DNA of 64,000 nucleotides from Sphingopyxis sp. DBS4 (GTDB lineage: Bacteria > Pseudomonadota > Alphaproteobacteria > Sphingomonadales > Sphingomonadaceae). The stretch is taken from the NCBI RefSeq assembly GCF_024628865.1, contig NZ_CP102384.1, positions 3,669,001 to 3,733,000 on the forward strand, given 5' to 3'. This document shows, one piece after another, positions 60,327 through 64,000 of the stretch. The notes below the pieces were generated by a model. That model worked only from the letters and a program-made list of their open reading frames with translations. It ran no database searches and was not told the origin of the DNA. The position numbers and the translations under genes were made by a program. Positions within the stretch are counted from its first letter, which is position 1. Each line of letters opens with the position of its first letter.

Positions 60327-61019
60327 TTACTCCGTCACCGCCGCGGCCTCGGCCTCGGCTGCGCGGTCGGACGAACCGCCACGCTTGATCAGGTCCGAAA
60401 CCTTCTTGCCGCGACGCTGCGCGACCGACTTCGGGCTGGTCTGCTCGCCGAGCGCCTCGAAGGTCGCGCGGATCATGTTGTAGGGGTTCGAGGTGCCGAC
60501 CGACTTGGTCACCACGTCGGCGACGCCCAGCGATTCGAACACGGCGCGCATCGGGCCGCCGGCGATGATGCCGGTCCCCGCGGGCGCCGAGCGCAGCGTG
60601 ACGTTGCCCGCGCCGAACACGCCGCGGCCGTCATGGTGCAGCGTGCGGCCGTCGCGCAGCGGAACGCGGATCATCGCCTTCTTCGCGGCGGCGGTCGCCT
60701 TCGAAATGGCTTCGGGCACTTCGCGCGCCTTGCCATGACCGAAACCGGCGCGGCCCTTGCCGTCGCCGACGACGACGAGCGCGGCGAAACCGAAGCGCTT
60801 GCCGCCCTTCACCGTCTTCGAGACGCGATTGATGTGGACGAGCTTTTCGATCAGCTCCTCGCCGCCATCCTCGTCGCGCGGACGACGATCGTCGCGGCGG
60901 CCACGGCCACCGTCACGACCACCGCGACCGCCGTCGCGGCCGCCACGGCCACGGCGGGGAGCGCCGGTGTTTTCGGTCGCTTCGACAGCGACTTCGGCGT
61001 TCTGAACTTCGTCTGCCAT
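60327..61019 (-). CDS. rpsE: 30S ribosomal protein S5 with RG-rich N-terminal extension
   Basis: Decoding-fidelity protein of the 30S subunit. The core (about 55-215) shows [40 protein letters not shown] and [20 protein letters not shown]. At 230 residues it is about 60 longer than the E. coli protein: a 55-residue N-terminal arm contains tandem GGRDGGRG repeats and acidic flanks, and the C-terminus has a short Ala/Glu tail. Such arms are known in sphingomonads; the role is unclear. Confidence 0.97.
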   Translation of the reverse strand: MADEVQNAEVAVEATENTGAPRRGRGGRDGGRGGRDGGRGRRDDRRPRDEDGGEELIEKLVHINRVSKTVKGGKRFGFAALVVVGDGKGRAGFGHGKAREVPEAISKATAAAKKAMIRVPLRDGRTLHHDGRGVFGAGNVTLRSAPAGTGIIAGGPMRAVFESLGVADVVTKSVGTSNPYNMIRATFEALGEQTSPKSVAQRRGKKVSDLIKRGGSSDRAAEAEAAAVTE

Positions 61020-61021
61020 GA

Positions 61022-61375
61022 TTAGAACTCCAATCCGCCTTCGCGCGCCGCGTCGGCCAGCGCCTTGATGCGCCCGTGGAACAGGAAACCGCCGCGGTCG
61101 AACACGACCTGCGTCACGCCCGCCTTCTTGGCGGCGTCGGCGAGGCGCTTGCCGACATCGGCAGCAGCAGCCGCGGTCGCGCCGGTCTTGCCGCGCACAT
61201 CCTTGTCGAGCGTCGAGGCTGCAGCCAGCGTCTTGCCGGCGGCGTCATCGATAAGCTGCGCATAGATATGACGACCCGAACGGTGCACCGAAAGACGCGG
61301 ACGCCCGGCGGCGCGCTGACGGAGCGCGGTGCGGACGCGCTGGCGACGTTTTTGGAAAGGGGTAAGATGTGCCAT
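61022..61375 (-). CDS. rplR: 50S ribosomal protein L18
   Basis: A 117-residue 5S rRNA-binding protein: [40 protein letters not shown] and the C-terminal [20 protein letters not shown] are typical. Spaced 2 bases from rpsE and 3 from rplF. Confidence 0.97.
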   Translation of the reverse strand: MAHLTPFQKRRQRVRTALRQRAAGRPRLSVHRSGRHIYAQLIDDAAGKTLAAASTLDKDVRGKTGATAAAAADVGKRLADAAKKAGVTQVVFDRGGFLFHGRIKALADAAREGGLEF

Positions 61376-61378
61376 GGC

Positions 61379-61912
61379 TTACTTCTTCTTGCCTTCTTTG
61401 CGGAAGATGTACTCGCCGCGATATTTGATGCCCTTGCCCTTATAGGGTTCGGGCTTGCGCCAACGGCGGATTTCCGCCGCGACCTGGCCGACCTTCTGCT
61501 TGTCGATACCGCTGATCTCGATCGTCGTATTGTCCGGCGTCTTGATCTCGATGCCCTCGGGCACCGCGAAATCGACATCGTGGCTGTAGCCGAGCTGCAG
61601 CTTCAACGTCTTGCCCTGCGAGTTGGCACGATAGCCGACGCCGGTGATTTCGAGCACCTTGGTGAAGCCCTCGGTCACGCCCGTGACCAGGTTCTGCACC
61701 AGCGTGCGCTGCATGCCCCAAAAGGCGCGCGCTTCGCGGCTGTCGTTCGCGGGCTGAACCGAGATGCTGCCTTCGCCGACTTCATAATTGATGTTGTCGG
61801 AAAGCGGCATCGCAAGCGTGCCCTTCGGCCCCTTGACCGACAGCTGACCGCCATCGATCGCGGCGGTGACGCCGCCCGGGATCGCTACTGATTTCTTACC
61901 AATGCGCGACAT
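61379..61912 (-). CDS. rplF: 50S ribosomal protein L6
   Basis: A 177-residue protein of two repeated domains, starting [20 protein letters not shown], with [12 protein letters not shown] and the C-terminal signature [20 protein letters not shown]. Its ATG overlaps the rpsH stop by one base. Confidence 0.97.
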   Translation of the reverse strand: MSRIGKKSVAIPGGVTAAIDGGQLSVKGPKGTLAMPLSDNINYEVGEGSISVQPANDSREARAFWGMQRTLVQNLVTGVTEGFTKVLEITGVGYRANSQGKTLKLQLGYSHDVDFAVPEGIEIKTPDNTTIEISGIDKQKVGQVAAEIRRWRKPEPYKGKGIKYRGEYIFRKEGKKK

Positions 61913-62316
61913 CAGAACACCTCCGCCAGCACTTCGCCGCCGACATTATGTTCGCGGGCTTCGGCGTCCGAAAGCACGCCACGCGGGGTCGACACGATGG
62001 TGATGCCCAGGCCGTTGCGCACGATCGGCAGCTCTTTCGAACCCGAATAGACGCGGCGGCCCGGCTTCGAGACGCGGGCCACGTGGCGGATCGCCGGCTG
62101 GCCCTCGAAATATTTGAGTTCGATGCGGATGCCCTTGTGCTGGCCCTTCGCGCCCAGCGATTCCTCGCTGTAGCCGCGGATATAGCCTTCGCGCTGGAGC
62201 ACATCGAGAACGCGGACGCGCAGGGTCGAGGCGGGGGTCAGGACGCTGTCCTTCTTCGCCTGCTGGCCGTTGCGGATGCGGGTGAGCATATCACCCAGGG
62301 GATCGGTCATTGCCAT
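61912..62316 (-). CDS. rpsH: 30S ribosomal protein S8
   Basis: A 134-residue 16S rRNA-binding protein and known spc-operon translational repressor in E. coli. It starts [20 protein letters not shown] and ends with [20 protein letters not shown] and the usual [10 protein letters not shown] second Met two codons on is possible. No obvious S8 target hairpin was identified near rplE. Confidence 0.97.
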   Translation of the reverse strand: MAMTDPLGDMLTRIRNGQQAKKDSVLTPASTLRVRVLDVLQREGYIRGYSEESLGAKGQHKGIRIELKYFEGQPAIRHVARVSKPGRRVYSGSKELPIVRNGLGITIVSTPRGVLSDAEAREHNVGGEVLAEVF

Positions 62317-62328
62317 CTTGTCAGTCCC

Positions 62329-62634
62329 TTACCAGCTCGACTTCACAACACCGGGGATCAGGCCCTTGTTGGCCAGATCGCGGAGCTGCACGCGGCACAG
62401 CCGGAATTTGCGGTAGTAAGCGCGCGGGCGGCCCGTCAGCTCGCACCGGTTGCGGATGCGGGTCGGGTTACCGTTGCGGGGGATTTCCGCCATCTTGAGG
62501 CGCGCGATCAGACGCTCGCCATCGTCGAGCGAGGTGTCGGCGGCCATCGCCTTCAGCTTCGCGTAACGGCCGGCATATTTCTTCACCAGCTTCTTGCGAC
62601 GCTCGTTCTTGTTCGTCGAACTCAGTTTCGCCAT
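62329..62634 (-). CDS. rpsN: 30S ribosomal protein S14 (zinc-free form)
   Basis: A 101-residue protein with [20 protein letters not shown] at the start and [20 protein letters not shown] near the end. It is the long type without the four zinc cysteines. It lies between rplE and rpsH in the normal order. Confidence 0.97.
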   Translation of the reverse strand: MAKLSSTNKNERRKKLVKKYAGRYAKLKAMAADTSLDDGERLIARLKMAEIPRNGNPTRIRNRCELTGRPRAYYRKFRLCRVQLRDLANKGLIPGVVKSSW

Positions 62635-62684
62635 GACTTAAGTTCTCTTTCCTTCTTGAAAGAGCCTGCCTGGTCCCGGAGGGA

Positions 62685-63263
62685 TCAGGCGGCTTCCTTT
62701 TCCTGCGCTTCGATCGGGAAGGGGAAGCCGAACAGCTTGAGCAGTTCGCGGGCTTCCTCGTCCGTGCGAGCGGTGGTGGTGACGATCACGTCCATGCCGC
62801 GCACCTGGTCGATGCGGTCATAGTTGATCTCGGGGAAGATGATCTGTTCCTTGAGGCCCATGGCATAGTTGCCACGGCCGTCGAAGCTCGTCGCCGACAC
62901 GCCGCGAAAGTCGCGGATGCGCGGCATCGCGATCGTGATCAGGCGATCGAGGAACTCGTACATGCGTTCGCGGCGCAGGGTGACCTTGCAACCGATCGGC
63001 ATGCCTTCGCGCAGCTTGAACTGGGCGATCGACTTCTTCGCCTTGGTCACGACAGGCTTCTGGCCCGCGATCAGTTCCATCTCGGCGGCCGCGCTCTCGA
63101 CCTTCTTCTTGTCCTGCGTGGCTTCGCCGACGCCCATGTTGAGCGTGATCTTCTCGATCTTCGGCACTTCCATCGCATTCTTGTAACCGAATTTCTCGGT
63201 CATCGCCTTGACGATCACATCGTCATAGCGCTTGCGCATGCGCGGGGTGTAATTGTCAGCCAT
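62685..63263 (-). CDS. rplE: 50S ribosomal protein L5
   Basis: A 192-residue 5S rRNA-binding protein: [55 protein letters not shown] and [20 protein letters not shown]. The C-terminus is slightly extended with Gln/Glu/Lys. Its start overlaps the end of rplX by 8 bases. Confidence 0.97.
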   Translation of the reverse strand: MADNYTPRMRKRYDDVIVKAMTEKFGYKNAMEVPKIEKITLNMGVGEATQDKKKVESAAAEMELIAGQKPVVTKAKKSIAQFKLREGMPIGCKVTLRRERMYEFLDRLITIAMPRIRDFRGVSATSFDGRGNYAMGLKEQIIFPEINYDRIDQVRGMDVIVTTTARTDEEARELLKLFGFPFPIEAQEKEAA

Positions 63264-63573
63264 TGATCGTCTCCCCGGACTTCACGGCCACGCGGACCTT
63301 CTTGCCGTCCTTGGTTTCAAAGCGGACGCGCGTCGGCTTGCCGGTCTTGGGATCGGCGAGCGCGACCTTGCTCGCGAAGAGCGGCGCTTCCTTGCGCTCG
63401 AGGCCACCCTGCGGGTTCTGCTGGGTCGGCTTGCGGTGACGGGTGATGACGTTGACGCCCGCGACGACGACCTTGCCGTCCTTCGGCAGGCTCTGCGTCA
63501 CTTCGCCGGTCTTGCCCTTGTCCTTGCCGGACAGGACGACGACCGTGTCACCCTTCTTGATCTTGTTCGCCAT
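63256..63573 (-). CDS. rplX: 50S ribosomal protein L24
   Basis: A 105-residue assembly-initiator protein with the KOW motif [20 protein letters not shown] (about 5-25) and [20 protein letters not shown]. It follows rplN by 2 bases. Confidence 0.97.
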   Translation of the reverse strand: MANKIKKGDTVVVLSGKDKGKTGEVTQSLPKDGKVVVAGVNVITRHRKPTQQNPQGGLERKEAPLFASKVALADPKTGKPTRVRFETKDGKKVRVAVKSGETING

Positions 63574-63575
63574 GA

Positions 63576-63944
63576 TTAGAGAACCTCCGGCGCCAGGCTG
63601 ATGATCTTCATATAGCCGCGGCCGCGCAGTTCGCGGACGACGGGGCCGAAGATGCGGGTGCCGATCGGCTCCTCATTCTTGTTGACCAGCACGGCGGCGT
63701 TGCTGTCGAAACGGATCACCGAGCCATCGGCACGGCGCACGTCCTTCGCGGTGCGGACGATGACGGCGCGATGCACGTCGCCCTTCTTCACCTTGCCGCG
63801 CGGCTGGGCTTCCTTGATCGACACGACGATCACGTCGCCAACGCCGGCAACACGGCGCTTCGAGCCGCCAAGCACCTTGATGCACTGGACGCGCTTCGCA
63901 CCGCTGTTGTCGGCGACTTCCAATTGTGACTGCATCTGAATCAT
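63576..63944 (-). CDS. rplN: 50S ribosomal protein L14
   Basis: A 122-residue beta-barrel protein at the subunit interface, starting [20 protein letters not shown], with [20 protein letters not shown] and [20 protein letters not shown]. It is the first complete gene of the ribosomal block in the window. The 56 bases upstream contain a CCGGGGCACCCCGG hairpin; the next gene, normally rpsQ, would lie beyond the edge. Confidence 0.97.
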   Translation of the reverse strand: MIQMQSQLEVADNSGAKRVQCIKVLGGSKRRVAGVGDVIVVSIKEAQPRGKVKKGDVHRAVIVRTAKDVRRADGSVIRFDSNAAVLVNKNEEPIGTRIFGPVVRELRGRGYMKIISLAPEVL

Positions 63945-64000
63945 CGATGCACTTCCTTCTTCCTTGGCCTACCGGGGCACCCCGGCGGTTCCGTGAAACT

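Noticed and set aside
1..64000. CRISPR array, prophage, integron or insertion sequence
   Set aside because: No regularly spaced direct repeats, phage structural genes, integrase or transposase were seen; the repeats present are scattered palindromes.

Overview
This window is a stretch of ordinary, densely coded chromosome from a high-GC alphaproteobacterium, most likely a member of the Sphingomonadaceae (Sphingopyxis or a close relative; this placement is inference). Supporting signs are the alphaproteobacterial cell-cycle genes mipZ and divK, the MmcB-type repair protein, COQ9 and the cytochrome bc1 chaperone, the maeB / mutS / glnD neighbourhood, and the many small palindromic intergenic repeats typical of sphingomonads. 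No rRNA, tRNA, CRISPR array, prophage or insertion sequence was found.

Layout. 1-9 kb: a membrane protein, an old yellow enzyme, a DMT exporter coupled to coq9, feoAB iron uptake, ssb, mmcB and the riboflavin genes ribD-ribE. 9-9.25 kb: an AT-rich intergenic island with an orphan terminator and a possible 27-residue peptide gene. 9.5-15.2 kb: thioesterase, two proline-directed peptidases, GNAT and HAD proteins. 15.2-21.8 kb: rpmJ, rpoN-lptB, phosphomannomutase-mipZ, panC and a Sel1 protein. 22-26 kb: a four-gene operon (DUF3572, HAD, RidA, FemAB-like) divergent from divK, then an Lrp regulator with a divergent 40-residue gene. 26-32.4 kb: ABC-F ATPase with a short leader ORF, a PilZ-HTH fusion, corA, rpmG, tonB and gltX. 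32.4-46 kb: nadE, a DUF2306 / LytTR divergent pair, prs, hisN, rpmI-rplT, an AraC regulator, pheST, an esterase-GFA pair and ogt. 46-54.2 kb: mutS-glnD divergent from maeB. 54.4-57 kb: bamE, bc1 chaperone, yceD and an SRPBCC protein. 57.1-64 kb: the spc ribosomal operon (rplN to secY-adk, reverse strand) with a DUF1737 gene inserted between rpmD and rplO.

Most genes are housekeeping: translation, DNA repair, cofactor synthesis (riboflavin, pantothenate, NAD, ubiquinone), envelope assembly (LptB, BamE, SecY, TonB) and cell-cycle or nitrogen control (DivK, MipZ, RpoN, GlnD). The unusual content is between genes: at least six families of palindromic repeats, usually just downstream of stop codons, two large nested inverted repeats between convergent genes, the orphan structured island at 9.1 kb, and a leader ORF before the ABC-F gene.
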